Shown: one piece after another, positions 42,856 to 51,913 of the stretch | How positions within the stretch are numbered: the stretch's first letter is position 1 | Layout: the number at the start of each line of letters is the position of its first letter | Source: Korarchaeum sp964519515 | GTDB taxonomy: Archaea > Korarchaeota > Korarchaeia > Korarchaeales > Korarchaeaceae | Reading direction: 5' to 3' | NCBI GenBank assembly: GCA_964519515.1 | Contig: CAZFIJ010000042.1 | Span: 3,354 to 67,353 of the forward strand | DNA: 64,000 nucleotides | Position numbers and translations under genes: made by a program | The notes under the pieces: generated by a model | The model's input: only the letters and a program-made list of their open reading frames with translations | Database searches by the model: none | Told to the model about the DNA's origin: nothing

Positions 42856-44116
42856 GTATATAATCCCTGGGCCTCGGGAAGGGCCTCAGCCCGTACTCGA
42901 GGGCTCTATCGGAGTAATTCAATATCAATCTCATCATACTGGATCCAGTGAACCACCCCAAGCCACCGACCTGAGCATCCAATTCATGGAAGTTCGATGA
43001 ATCATCCTTAGGAAGCCCCTTTCCGTAGAACAGGACGGGTACAGGGTCTCCAGAGTGCTTACCGAGGGAACAGGGAGTCGCATGATCTCCCGTTATGACA
43101 ACTAGAAGGTCCTCCGGTGGATCTGTGAGGGGTTCTAAAGCTAGATCTATTCTCTCTAGGACCCTGACCTTCTGCTCAGGGTCTTTATTATGCGAAGCGA
43201 CATCCGTACCTTTCATATGGACGTAAATGAAATCAAATTCCTCTAGAAGGTCTAAGGCTTTCCTTATTTTAGAGGAGAAATCCGAATCCGGGAGGCCTGT
43301 CGCACCGGGTGGATGGAATACCTCAAATCCCAGAGCCCTAGCGATCCCTTTGTACATGGGGCCCGCTGCTACAGCAGCAGGCTTAAATCCCCATCTTAAG
43401 GAGAAGGGCTCGAGTTTCGTCGGGGATGAGGCCCCTCTTAAGAGTATGAAGTTAGCTGGTAACTTGCCTTCAGCTATCCTTTTTCTATTCACCTCATGAT
43501 CCTTCAATATCCTATAGGAGATGAGGAGAAATTCTCTCACTGCTTCAACAGTTTTAACTGCCTTATCATCGATAGGCTCCGGTTCCAAGACGTAGTAGCC
43601 CTCCTCATGGGGATCTACATCGGTGACTAAACTCGATAGTCCCTCTCCTTCTAAAATAAGGAATCCTCTATGCTCTAATGTGTGTAAAAATTTAGCCTTA
43701 ACTTCCCCATTCAATAAATATAACTCCTTCAACTCGGATGATAATGAAAATGCATCTTCTCCCTCTATCCTTCCAGCTCTCCTATCTACGACCACGAGCT
43801 TCCCATTTTCCTCCCTCACGGTGGAGAAATTAGCCCTAAATATCACTCCAACACTCACTACCCCTTCGCTCAGAGCTTCGAATACCCCTCTACCTGGATA
43901 CTCCCTATCTAGGTCGTACCCGAATATGGAGAGGTGACCGGAATCACTACCCGGAGGGATCCCAGGGGCTATCGGATATTGCATGCCTAAGAGTCCCTTC
44001 GCTGCCATTAGGTCCATATTAGGTATCTCCGCTGCCTGAAGGGGAGTCAGCCACTTAAGGGATGGGGATGGCCTATCACCTAAGCCGTCTATTATGAGTA
44101 GGATCACCCTCCTCAT
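42821..44116 (-). CDS. apgM: 2,3-Bisphosphoglycerate-independent phosphoglycerate mutase, archaeal
   Basis: Interconverts 3- and 2-phosphoglycerate in glycolysis/gluconeogenesis. Alkaline-phosphatase superfamily metal motifs are LLIIDGLGDRP, GSDSGHLSIFGYD, FIYVHMKGTD and VITGDHATPC. The 431 aa length is typical. A TTG at 44128 is in frame upstream. The ATG 44116 is preferred because a TATA box centred near 44144 lies 28 nt before it. Confidence 0.93.
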   Translation of the reverse strand: MRRVILLIIDGLGDRPSPSLKWLTPLQAAEIPNMDLMAAKGLLGMQYPIAPGIPPGSDSGHLSIFGYDLDREYPGRGVFEALSEGVVSVGVIFRANFSTVREENGKLVVVDRRAGRIEGEDAFSLSSELKELYLLNGEVKAKFLHTLEHRGFLILEGEGLSSLVTDVDPHEEGYYVLEPEPIDDKAVKTVEAVREFLLISYRILKDHEVNRKRIAEGKLPANFILLRGASSPTKLEPFSLRWGFKPAAVAAGPMYKGIARALGFEVFHPPGATGLPDSDFSSKIRKALDLLEEFDFIYVHMKGTDVASHNKDPEQKVRVLERIDLALEPLTDPPEDLLVVITGDHATPCSLGKHSGDPVPVLFYGKGLPKDDSSNFHELDAQVGGLGWFTGSSMMRLILNYSDRALEYGLRPFPRPRDYIPKIEMLNPLRL

Positions 44117-44137
44117 AGGTCGCATCAACAGCGATTC

Positions 44138-44150
44138 GATTTAATAATCA
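44138..44150 (-). promoter_or_regulatory. TATA box between apgM and PAC2 gene
   Basis: The sequence GATTTAATAATC is AT-rich on both strands and is centred near 44144. It lies 28 nt from the apgM ATG 44116 and about 35 nt from the PAC2 start 44178, so it may drive both divergent genes. Confidence 0.5.
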
Positions 44151-44177
44151 ACCCGCGCTTATGAATGGGTCTGACTG

Positions 44178-44945
44178 ATGGGATGGATGAAAATTATAGA
44201 ATTGTCAAAGCCTCTAGGCGCTGAGATAGCGATAATCGGATTCCCAGGAGTAGCTAATGTTGGGGAACAGGTGATAACATATTTGGTGAGGGAGAAGAAC
44301 GCGATACCTATAGCGAGGATATACTCGGAGTACCTAGTCTTCCCGAACAACATGGTCGGCATCTCCGTGACAGAAGACGGCAAGTTCCTCCTACCCTCAG
44401 TATCGATATTCCAGTTGAGGGACCCTCCCCTCATACTAGTGACCAGCGATGTACAACCTCTAGCTTGGGGCGCTATGGAAATAGCGAATGAAGTCATGAG
44501 GATCCTCTCGGGCCTAGGCGTCAAGAGGATAATAGTGATAACGGGTTTCGTTGAGGAGAGTGCTGCTGGTAAAGTCATCGCCTTTGGAACGGATAATGAA
44601 CTTTTAAATGTATTTTTAAAGGCTAATACCGTAAAAGAAGATCTGATAAAGGTCGTAGTTGGTCTAGCTGGTTCCGTTCTTGGGATGGCTAAGATAAGGG
44701 GGATTAAGAGTCTAGTGCTGAGTGGTGTATCTCCGGACTACTCTCCAGATCCTAGAGCTGCTAAAAGCGTCTTATTATCCCTAGACTCAGTTTTCTCATT
44801 AGGTTTGGACTTCGAGTCGCTCGATAGGCAGATAGAGGAGATAGATAGGATAAAGAGTGAGATACTGAAGGAAATCGAGAGGAGGTTGAGGGAGGAACAA
44901 GGATTCCAGGGTGAGGAAGTTGGCTCAGCGGAGTACGTCGGCTAG
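44178..44945 (+). CDS. PAC2-family protein, first of two
   Basis: Archaeal relative of the eukaryotic proteasome assembly chaperone PAC2 (COG2047/COG1938). Signatures are AIIGFPGVANVGEQVITYLV, VTSDVQPLAWGAMEIANEVM and ITGFVEESAAG, and a C-terminal helical tail with charged coiled-coil residues. The role in archaea is not settled. It is followed by an overlapping PadR regulator and a DUF354 gene, an unusual neighbourhood. ATG 44178 or 44187 are both possible. Confidence 0.85.
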   Translation: MGWMKIIELSKPLGAEIAIIGFPGVANVGEQVITYLVREKNAIPIARIYSEYLVFPNNMVGISVTEDGKFLLPSVSIFQLRDPPLILVTSDVQPLAWGAMEIANEVMRILSGLGVKRIIVITGFVEESAAGKVIAFGTDNELLNVFLKANTVKEDLIKVVVGLAGSVLGMAKIRGIKSLVLSGVSPDYSPDPRAAKSVLLSLDSVFSLGLDFESLDRQIEEIDRIKSEILKEIERRLREEQGFQGEEVGSAEYVG

Positions 44946-45282
44946 GACGCCAGCCCCTCTACAGAGGTTAGAGGAGAAGCTCACCAAGGAGAACCTTTGG
45001 CTTTACGTACTCTCAATACTCAAGGAGAGACCTGCTTATCCTTATGAGATCGGGAAGCTCATAGAGGAGAGGTTCGGTTGGAAGCCCGCTAGAGTGACCG
45101 CCTACATGGTCATGAGATCGCTGAAAGCTAAGGGGTATGTGAGGATTTCAGTCAGGAGGGGGGAGGATACCGGTAAGATGAGGAATTACTATGAGATAAC
45201 TGAATCTGGGATCAAGTTGCTCGAGAAAGGTCTCCAATTCCTTGAGAAGACATTGGAATCTCTGAAGGGAGAGCATAAATGA
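44911..45282 (+). CDS. PadR-family winged-helix transcriptional regulator
   Basis: About 123 aa with a winged helix-turn-helix: LYVLSILKERPAYPYEIGKL, then KPARVTAYMVMRSLKAKGYV and the wing NYYEITESGIKLLEKG. PadR members usually repress adjacent genes. It begins 35 nt inside the PAC2 gene and overlaps DUF354 by 4 nt, so all three are co-translated. Confidence 0.85.
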   Translation: MRKLAQRSTSARTPAPLQRLEEKLTKENLWLYVLSILKERPAYPYEIGKLIEERFGWKPARVTAYMVMRSLKAKGYVRISVRRGEDTGKMRNYYEITESGIKLLEKGLQFLEKTLESLKGEHK

Positions 45283-46295
45283 GGATCTGGTTTGATGTCA
45301 TAACGCCGAAGCAAGCTAGACTCATGTCATCGATCGCTAAGAGACTGGGAAGGGAATACGTGATAACAGTGAAGGGATATAGCGAATCTGTAGATATATT
45401 GAGGGAACTCAATGTGAATTTCATTCAGATAGGGGATTATTCCATCGGCGACCTAAAGAAAAAGCTCTTATCTTATGCTGAGAGGGTGAAGCTTCTCTCT
45501 GAGTTCGTCTACGATTACAGACCGGACTTTCTAATATCTTTCTCCTCTCCTGAGGCTGTGAGAGTAGCTTATGGCCTCTTAATCAGATCGATAACGATGA
45601 ACGATTCCCCTCATTCCTACCACGTCGGGAGACTCACTCTCCCCCTCTCCTGGAAGGTCGTCTACCCAGAAGCGATCCCAGAGGATGATATGATAAGGCT
45701 TGGTGCTTCTAAAGAATCCCTAGTTCCATATAGAGGAGTTGATGAAGTCGCCTGGGTTAAAGATAGATTATATGATTTTAGGGATTCGAAAAGAGAGTTT
45801 AAAGTCTTCATTAGACCTGAGGAGAGTGGAGCATCCTACATGCTGGGAAAAGAGGGGTTCACGATGAAGCTCGTGGATGAAGTCATAGAGATGGGGGCCG
45901 ATGTCATCGTAAAGCCGAGATATGAGAATCAATCCATAATGATCAAGGAGAAATATGGTAAAAAAGTTACTATTTTAGACAATACAGTAGACACTCTTGA
46001 CCTCTTCGGGAAGGTCGTTTTAGTCGTGACTGGAGGCGGCACCATGGCGAGGGAGGCAGCTCTACTCGGGACACCTTCTCTCTGCGCCTTCCCCTTGGAC
46101 GTAAAGCTTTATGTCAATGACTTCCTTAGAGATATGGGATTCCCGATATGGAGGGCAAACTCATTAACAGAGGCGATCAGTATAATTAGGATGATCCTCA
46201 AGGATCCCGACTCTTATGTAATGGATACTAGACCCCTGGTGGAGGAGTTAGAGGATCCCAGGGTAGTTATTGAAAAAATTTTGGATACTAATTAG
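45279..46295 (+). CDS. DUF354 family protein (glycosyltransferase-fold)
   Basis: Archaeal/bacterial DUF354 protein of 338 aa, predicted to adopt a GT-B glycosyltransferase-like fold: N-terminal MRIWFDVITPKQARLM, SFSSPEAVRVAYGL and a C-terminal sugar-nucleotide-type loop VLVVTGGGTMAREAALLGTP. The acceptor is unknown. It overlaps PadR by 4 nt and the convergent oxidoreductase by 4 nt. Confidence 0.8.
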   Translation: MRIWFDVITPKQARLMSSIAKRLGREYVITVKGYSESVDILRELNVNFIQIGDYSIGDLKKKLLSYAERVKLLSEFVYDYRPDFLISFSSPEAVRVAYGLLIRSITMNDSPHSYHVGRLTLPLSWKVVYPEAIPEDDMIRLGASKESLVPYRGVDEVAWVKDRLYDFRDSKREFKVFIRPEESGASYMLGKEGFTMKLVDEVIEMGADVIVKPRYENQSIMIKEKYGKKVTILDNTVDTLDLFGKVVLVVTGGGTMAREAALLGTPSLCAFPLDVKLYVNDFLRDMGFPIWRANSLTEAISIIRMILKDPDSYVMDTRPLVEELEDPRVVIEKILDTN

Positions 46296-47620
46296 TCCTC
46301 AGATTTGAGTAAATATTTCCTGAACATCCCTTCAGCAGCTATAGCGATAGGTTCTAGGACATCGCAGACCTCCGGTTGATATGCGAATTCCATTATCCTT
46401 ATATCTTCTACATTAAATCTAGCGTATATAGCTGCTGTTAGGAATAGGATCCTCTCTCTGACCCCTCTCCTCCCGAAAACCTGACCTCCTAGAAGCTTAC
46501 CCCCTCTATCCGTGATCAACCAGATTACAGTGTTTTCCTTCCCCGGCATGTACTTCGGTAGGTCGGAACCCGAGAACCTGAACGCCCTATACTCCATCTT
46601 AAGAGAATCCGCCCTCGTCGCGGACAGACCTACGCCCCCGAAGAGATAGTCCCCTACCGATACGAGGAATGGTGATAGCGCCCCTAAGTATCTAGTTTTC
46701 CCACCGGCAGCGTTCTCGGCGGCAATCCTGCCTTGAACTAATGCGGTTGAAGCTAAGCCTGTAAGTGTAGGCTTCCCTGAGACGAAATCCTTAACTTCAG
46801 CGACATCTCCTGCTGCCAATATGTTCTGATCAGATGTGAACATGTACTCATCTACCTTTACTCCTCCCGTCTCCCCTACTACTAATCCGGAGTTCAGAGC
46901 TACCTCTACGTTGGGTCTAGCTCCTATCACGATTATCGCTGTATCAGCTTCTATCTTCCCCTTAGGCGTCACTACATGCGTCAACCTACCTCCGGATCCC
47001 TCTAGCCTTTCCATGGGCGCCTTAAGCATCACCTTAACGCCTAGATCATTTAGAGAGTTCATCACCATTGATGATATAGGCGGATCTACCTTCCCCGGCA
47101 TCAGTTGCTCCATAGCCTCTATCAATGTGACGTCCCTTCCAGTGCTAGCTAGCTCAGATGCTACCTCTATGCCTGTCGCGCTTCCCCCTACCACCACTAC
47201 CTTATTCCCCAAATATTTGAGCAGTTCGCTCACAGTCTCCAAGTCCCAAACGGTGCCGACTCCCTCTAAGTCCATACCCTCGATCTTAGGTATTATCGGA
47301 CTTAGACCGGTTGCCAAGATCAGTTTGTCATAATGTATGGATTCTTGCGTTCCATCCCTGATGAAGTATACAGTTTTCCTCTCTCTATCTATTCTCTTAG
47401 CCTCGCTTCTCAGTAATATATCTACCTTGCCCCTGGGGACTCTCTCCTCAATATCCTGAGGTGAGAGCTTCCCGCTAAGCACCATGGGAAGCGAACAGGG
47501 ATGTATCGCCACATGGATCCCCTTCTCAATCACCGTAACATTTGATTCTGGATCTACTTTCTTCAGAACTGCTGCCGCAGTCTGACCTGCGGTACCATGA
47601 CCTATGACTACGTAATCCAT
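46292..47620 (-). CDS. FAD/NAD-dependent pyridine nucleotide-disulfide oxidoreductase (CoA-disulfide reductase/NADH oxidase type)
   Basis: Flavoprotein with an FAD motif at the start (VVIGHGTAGQTAAAVLKKV), NAD motif KVVVVGGSATGIEVASELA and the second FAD motif ILAAGDVAEV. The single redox cysteine is in HPCSLPMVLSG, typical of CoA-disulfide reductases, NADH oxidases and persulfide reductases. About 442 aa. An upstream ATG at 47644 exists, but ATG 47620 is preferred because a TATA-like CTTAAAAATG lies 27 nt before it. Substrate not determined. Confidence 0.88.
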   Translation of the reverse strand: MDYVVIGHGTAGQTAAAVLKKVDPESNVTVIEKGIHVAIHPCSLPMVLSGKLSPQDIEERVPRGKVDILLRSEAKRIDRERKTVYFIRDGTQESIHYDKLILATGLSPIIPKIEGMDLEGVGTVWDLETVSELLKYLGNKVVVVGGSATGIEVASELASTGRDVTLIEAMEQLMPGKVDPPISSMVMNSLNDLGVKVMLKAPMERLEGSGGRLTHVVTPKGKIEADTAIIVIGARPNVEVALNSGLVVGETGGVKVDEYMFTSDQNILAAGDVAEVKDFVSGKPTLTGLASTALVQGRIAAENAAGGKTRYLGALSPFLVSVGDYLFGGVGLSATRADSLKMEYRAFRFSGSDLPKYMPGKENTVIWLITDRGGKLLGGQVFGRRGVRERILFLTAAIYARFNVEDIRIMEFAYQPEVCDVLEPIAIAAEGMFRKYLLKSED

Positions 47621-47680
47621 ATTGGTATCGATATGGTTTTTCATTTTTAAGTGGATCTTCCATGAGAGGAGGGTGTAGGC

Positions 47681-48436
47681 TTGGGATACATTGAGTTGAT
47701 TAAGCTGAAGGATGTGAGGCCTAGAAATCCCGTTTTGGTGCAGGGAGTTCCTGGGCTTGGCCTAGTCGGTAAAATAGCAGCAAACTATCTGATAGAATCC
47801 TTAGAGTCCGAGAAGATAGCTGTCATATATAGTGATTACCTGCCCTTGCCCGATGGATCCTCAGGCGTTAGGATTGAGGAGGAGGATATCGTACCTCCAA
47901 GTTACGATCTTTATTTAGCTAAAGGAGATAACTTGGATCTCATAATTCTAACTTCAGAGGTCCAACCAACTATTTTCGGCCAGTATGAGATAGGAGAGCT
48001 TGTTTTGGATTACGCAATTCAGTTAGGCGTTAAAATAGTCATAACGATGGGGGGATACGTCCCCGGTTCCCCTGAGGTTAAAGGCGTATTCGCTTGCTCG
48101 AATGATGAGGAGTTCATGAGGAGGCTCAACGAAGTCGGAGTTAAGCCGCTGACCGGAGGTTATGTGACTGGTGCTGCCGGTCTCTTAGTGGGGCTAGCGG
48201 ATCTCAAGGGTTTAACGAGCGCTTGCCTCTTGGGAACGACAAATGGGGCATTTCCGGATCCAAAGGCATCTAAAATGGTGCTAGAAGCCCTTTCAAAGCT
48301 TTTCAAATTCGGGATAGATTTAGAAAAGTTGGAAAGGGAAGCTGAAATAGCTGCCGAAGTGATGAAAGAGGAAGTGAAGCTCCCTGAGACTGAAGTTTAT
48401 AAGGAGGAAGAGAAAGGACTCCCGTATCACGGCTGA
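47681..48436 (+). CDS. PAC2-family protein, second of two
   Basis: Homologue of the gene at 44178: VQGVPGLGLVGKIAANYLI and LTSEVQPTIFGQYEIGELVL with MGGYVPGSPEVKG are the shared blocks. It begins at TTG 47681 with GGAGGGTG upstream. The C-terminus is a charged coiled-coil-like tail. Followed closely by SPFH and PPC genes on the same strand. Function in archaea unknown; an assembly chaperone role for the proteasome is only inferred from the family. Confidence 0.85.
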   Translation: MGYIELIKLKDVRPRNPVLVQGVPGLGLVGKIAANYLIESLESEKIAVIYSDYLPLPDGSSGVRIEEEDIVPPSYDLYLAKGDNLDLIILTSEVQPTIFGQYEIGELVLDYAIQLGVKIVITMGGYVPGSPEVKGVFACSNDEEFMRRLNEVGVKPLTGGYVTGAAGLLVGLADLKGLTSACLLGTTNGAFPDPKASKMVLEALSKLFKFGIDLEKLEREAEIAAEVMKEEVKLPETEVYKEEEKGLPYHG

Positions 48437-48447
48437 AGGTGAGTGTG

Positions 48448-49434
48448 ATGCCGAGGAAGGATGATGAGATCCCTGTGTATGCTCCTGAGTTGCCCATAAG
48501 GGGAAGACTTAGCCCTAAAGTTTTTATGATCGCCCTCATAATCTTAATAGTTTTGCTTCTATCTTACCTCAGCGTATATGTTGTGGATCTAGGTTACGCA
48601 GCTGTTACAGTAGACCCTCTAACTGGGAAGATCTCAGATCCTGTTGTAGGACCTAGAGTAGCATTTAAGATGCCCTGGCAATTCGTCAAGGAGGTTTACG
48701 TAGCTACAGATGCTCTCAATATGTGGACCGATATTAATGCGACGATATACGGTTACAGTAGCTCTGTAGGAGATTACCCGGCTGTGGAAACTCTCACTAG
48801 AGATGGCTTACAAGCTTGGATCGATATAACTGTGAGGTGGCACATCTCCCCGAGCTCCCTACCAGTCCTCGTGAGGAACTATCCTGCTATAGACTATAAA
48901 GACAAGCTCATAGTCCCAGCGATAAGGCAAGTTTGCAGAGATGTTGTATCGGATTATGAGGCAGCAGAGGTCCCGTTAGCTAGGGGAAGGATAGGTGTTG
49001 AGATCTTCGAGGCCCTTCAGTCTTCTCTGAGCAAGGATCCCACTACCGGAGGAGGCATAATATTAGATGAAGTCTACATCAGGAACATAAGGCTACCCGA
49101 TGAGTTCCTGAAGGCGATACAGGAAAAGCTGACCTCTCAGCAGAGGATGATAGCAGCATATTTCGAGAGGAATAGGACGCTTATCCTAGCGAACGCTAGC
49201 GCTACTGCTAAGATCTTAGAAGCTGAAGGAGAAGCAAAATCCAGGCTCATATTGATAAATGCCACCTCTAAAATCATTGATATACTCATTAAGAGGGGAG
49301 CTAAGCCAGATGAGATAGCCTCCCTCCTCGTGTATATGGAGGGGCTGAAGGATATCTCTAAATCCAATGCCACTGTAATAATCGCAGGCGGAGGCAACAT
49401 CCCCCTCATATATCCCATAAGAGGAGGTGGTTGA
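48448..49434 (+). CDS. SPFH/band 7 (stomatin/prohibitin-like) membrane protein
   Basis: One N-terminal membrane span (FMIALIILIVLLLSYLSVYV) followed by an SPFH domain (VVDLGYAAVTVDPLTG, then IDITVRWHISP) and a helical coiled-coil (SATAKILEAEGEAKSRLIL) typical of the family. Such proteins form membrane-anchored rings. An in-frame GTG at 48439 exists; ATG 48448 has GAAGGTGAG upstream. It is immediately followed by the PPC gene. Confidence 0.88.
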   Translation: MPRKDDEIPVYAPELPIRGRLSPKVFMIALIILIVLLLSYLSVYVVDLGYAAVTVDPLTGKISDPVVGPRVAFKMPWQFVKEVYVATDALNMWTDINATIYGYSSSVGDYPAVETLTRDGLQAWIDITVRWHISPSSLPVLVRNYPAIDYKDKLIVPAIRQVCRDVVSDYEAAEVPLARGRIGVEIFEALQSSLSKDPTTGGGIILDEVYIRNIRLPDEFLKAIQEKLTSQQRMIAAYFERNRTLILANASATAKILEAEGEAKSRLILINATSKIIDILIKRGAKPDEIASLLVYMEGLKDISKSNATVIIAGGGNIPLIYPIRGGG

Positions 49435-49848
49435 TTGAGATCTTTTAACCTCAAGAAAGTCCACGTACTCAGGGTGGATCAGGGGAAGGAAGTCTTGAGG
49501 GAGATCTTGAGGGTATGCGAAGAGAGTGATATTAAAGCAGCAATTATACTTGGGCTAGGGCTCCTTTCAAGAGGTAGGATAGCTTTCTTCGATATAGAAA
49601 CTCAGAGCTATAGGTATATGGATTTAGAGGAGCCTATGGAACTCGCCTCATTAGTAGGAAACGTGAGCTTGAAGGAAGGTAAACCTTTCGCTCATGTACA
49701 CGTAGTATTGGGGAATGAGAGGGTAGCTCTGGCGGGCCACTTGATCGAAGGTTATGTGGGTGGGACTGTTGAAATCACTATCTTCGAGCTTGAGGGGGAG
49801 CTCGTGAGGGATATCATCAGTGGAGGGCTCGTCCTTCTCAACGTTTAA
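49435..49848 (+). CDS. PPC/DUF296-domain protein
   Basis: Compact alpha/beta PPC domain of 137 aa with the trimer-forming conserved core: ILGLGLLSRGRIAFFD, FAHVHVVLGNERVALAGHL and GGTVEITIFEL. Archaeal stand-alone PPC proteins are thought to bind DNA or a metal/ligand; here the metal-site histidines (HVHV, GHL) are present. It starts at TTG 49435, directly after the SPFH stop, and overlaps surE convergently by 4 nt. Confidence 0.9.
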   Translation: MRSFNLKKVHVLRVDQGKEVLREILRVCEESDIKAAIILGLGLLSRGRIAFFDIETQSYRYMDLEEPMELASLVGNVSLKEGKPFAHVHVVLGNERVALAGHLIEGYVGGTVEITIFELEGELVRDIISGGLVLLNV

Positions 49849-50711
49849 GTCCCCTTTAAGGACTCCCTCAAGTACTCAACGAGCGACTCGAGTTCCTCGA
49901 GCGCCCTCTCCCTTTTTCTGTTGACTTCATCGCAATTTAGAAGCTCTAAATTCATATCTAACGTTATGGGTGTTATCGAAATAGCCCTCTCCACTGTCAA
50001 AGCATAGAGGTCTGTCCCTCTATCTCTCTCGGTCACTGGGACAGGGTTTCCACCGAGCCAATAATAAGGACTTCCCCTGGTGTCTATCCTCTCGAGCACA
50101 TAGTTCTCATATTTCGCTCTAGCTAATCTCGTTATCCTTATAGGAGTATCTTGAGAGATCCTATAGGGGAAATTGACGTTCAGAAGGTCCACTCCCTCTG
50201 GCATCCCCCTCCTGAGGATCCAATCAGTTATCCTCGCTGCTACTCTCGCGTGAGCGAGGAACCTATCCACCGGCCTACTGAGTTGTCCTCCTGGGATCTC
50301 GACGCTGAAGGCTGAGGACTTTATGCCCATTATAGAGGCCTGCAAGGCAGCAGCTATCGTGCCGCTCGTGAATAGATTATCCAGTGTTATGTTATCGCCT
50401 ATATTTATCCCTGATACGACCATATCGGGCGTTGAATTCATTATGAATTTTAAAGCGACTGTCACAGCGTCTCCAGGAGTTCCACTGACTGTGAAGGCCT
50501 CTCTATAGCCGAACCCACCGACCTTGACCGGCAATTTCCTTATCCTCAGGGGTTTATGAAGCGTTATACCCTTGCCAGCAGCGCTCATCTCATGCTCAGG
50601 GACGACTACAGTTACCTTCCCTATTTTCGCCTCTAATAAAGCGATCCAAAGTGCTCTGAATGGTGCTGAGTGGACCCCATCATCATTTGTTAAGAGTAAC
50701 TCACTCTCCAT
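49845..50711 (-). CDS. surE: 5'/3'-nucleotidase SurE
   Basis: Metal-dependent nucleoside monophosphatase. N-terminal LLTNDDGVHSAPFRALW carries the DD metal motif; the VSGINIGDN loop and the substrate segment SGTPGDAVTVAL match. The 288 aa is slightly longer than bacterial SurE. Start overlaps the disulfide oxidoreductase gene by 11 nt, so they are probably co-transcribed. Confidence 0.94.
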   Translation of the reverse strand: MESELLLTNDDGVHSAPFRALWIALLEAKIGKVTVVVPEHEMSAAGKGITLHKPLRIRKLPVKVGGFGYREAFTVSGTPGDAVTVALKFIMNSTPDMVVSGINIGDNITLDNLFTSGTIAAALQASIMGIKSSAFSVEIPGGQLSRPVDRFLAHARVAARITDWILRRGMPEGVDLLNVNFPYRISQDTPIRITRLARAKYENYVLERIDTRGSPYYWLGGNPVPVTERDRGTDLYALTVERAISITPITLDMNLELLNCDEVNRKRERALEELESLVEYLRESLKGT

Positions 50712-51417
50712 GCTTAGACCTCAGCGACCTGAGTAAATCCATAGCGTACTTCTCCTCAGGCTGGGAGCCCACTGATGTATCTAAGATCACTTCATTTCCA
50801 TCTTCCCTCATTAATATGACGCTATGAGGAACTGCTGAGACTTGATAATTATCAGCTAGATCGGGGTTCTCATATGCCTCTATGCAATCCGCCTCTAAAA
50901 TCCCCTTCAATTCTATAGCGAATTTGTTCGCGAGGAGGACCTGATAGGGGCAGTACGGACACGTCGGTGTGACAAAGGTCATTATATGTATGTCATTTGA
51001 AAGATCGATCTGGCGAACGGAGCTCAGGATTTCCTTAGTCCTCTCACTCAATCCGCTCTCATCCCTGCTGAGTAGGATTATCGTTTCGACGAAAGCCCAA
51101 GCCTCGTATCCCAGTGGAGCGCCCACGTATCTTATCTTATAACCTCTCCTCGGATCTAGAAGTATTGTCGGAGTCCTAGTGACGTTGAATTCCTCCAAGG
51201 CTTCCGGATCTATTTTGACGTCTATTACCCTTACATCTATCATATCCGACAGGTCCCCTAGCTCTAAGAGTAAGCTCTCCGTCCACTCAGAGTATTCTTC
51301 ATTCCCGAGCCCCTTTAATAAGAAAATTTCAACTGGTCTGACCATCTCCGATTCAAATCTAGCTCTTAGCTGAGCGGCTGTTTGATCATCTATTATCCTT
51401 CCTCCTTTCGATGACAT
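50701..51417 (-). CDS. Protein disulfide oxidoreductase (double thioredoxin fold)
   Basis: Archaeal PDO/glutaredoxin-like protein with two thioredoxin-fold units (238 aa). The second unit has the CPYC active site in FVTPTCPYCPYQVLL and cis-Pro loop QVSAVPHSVIL. The first unit, starting EIFLLKGLGNEEYSEWTESL, has no CxxC where the family usually has one, so only one redox centre remains. A DsbB-like protein at 55347-55778 could be its oxidant; this is inference. Confidence 0.85.
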   Translation of the reverse strand: MSSKGGRIIDDQTAAQLRARFESEMVRPVEIFLLKGLGNEEYSEWTESLLLELGDLSDMIDVRVIDVKIDPEALEEFNVTRTPTILLDPRRGYKIRYVGAPLGYEAWAFVETIILLSRDESGLSERTKEILSSVRQIDLSNDIHIMTFVTPTCPYCPYQVLLANKFAIELKGILEADCIEAYENPDLADNYQVSAVPHSVILMREDGNEVILDTSVGSQPEEKYAMDLLRSLRSKHGE

Positions 51418-51913
51418 ACCTCCACCGGCTCAAGATGTGTAGAATCTATTTAAAAATTCACGATCGATTGATTGATGACCCTTAAAATGCCTTACCTCAA
51501 TTCAGATGCTTCATTATTGGATCCAGATCTCCTTTAGAGATCTGCACTATCTACCGTACCTCATTAATGGAGGCACCCACTCGAAGCCGATCCATGAGAC
51601 AAGACTGTTCCGTTGAGATGCTACCTCTAGAGGTCCCTTGAACATATAGTTTATCGCTTGAAGTTGGCATTCTACTCCGAAAGATGTTGGATACCTAGTT
51701 TAATCGATTTATATTTTTCCATATCTTTGAGACTTACTAAAAAGATCGGTTTATTTTTTATATTGTATAGATGCTATTATGAATTATTACATAAAGAGCG
51801 AATATATGTACAAATTTCATGTAAAAAGTGAGAATATATAAAGATAGTCTAGGGAGAGGGATTAGATATCTTTTTACCTTATACTACTCTCTTGAATTGG
51901 GGTGATGTTCCTC
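51418..51913. other. 496-nt gene-free AT-rich spacer
   Basis: No credible ORF. It holds an 8-bp perfect hairpin (CAGATCTC 51524-51531 with GAGATCTG 51537-51544) and a 12-bp palindrome ACCTCTAGAGGT (51623-51634), then a strongly AT-rich half from about 51700. A promoter-like TTTTTACC near 51869-51878 precedes the 2-oxoacid oxidoreductase operon. No tRNA or known RNA is recognisable. Confidence 0.6.

Noticed and set aside
51418..51913. SRP RNA or RNase P RNA in the large spacer
   Set aside because: The region is AT-rich, and none of the GC-rich conserved elements of those RNAs are visible.
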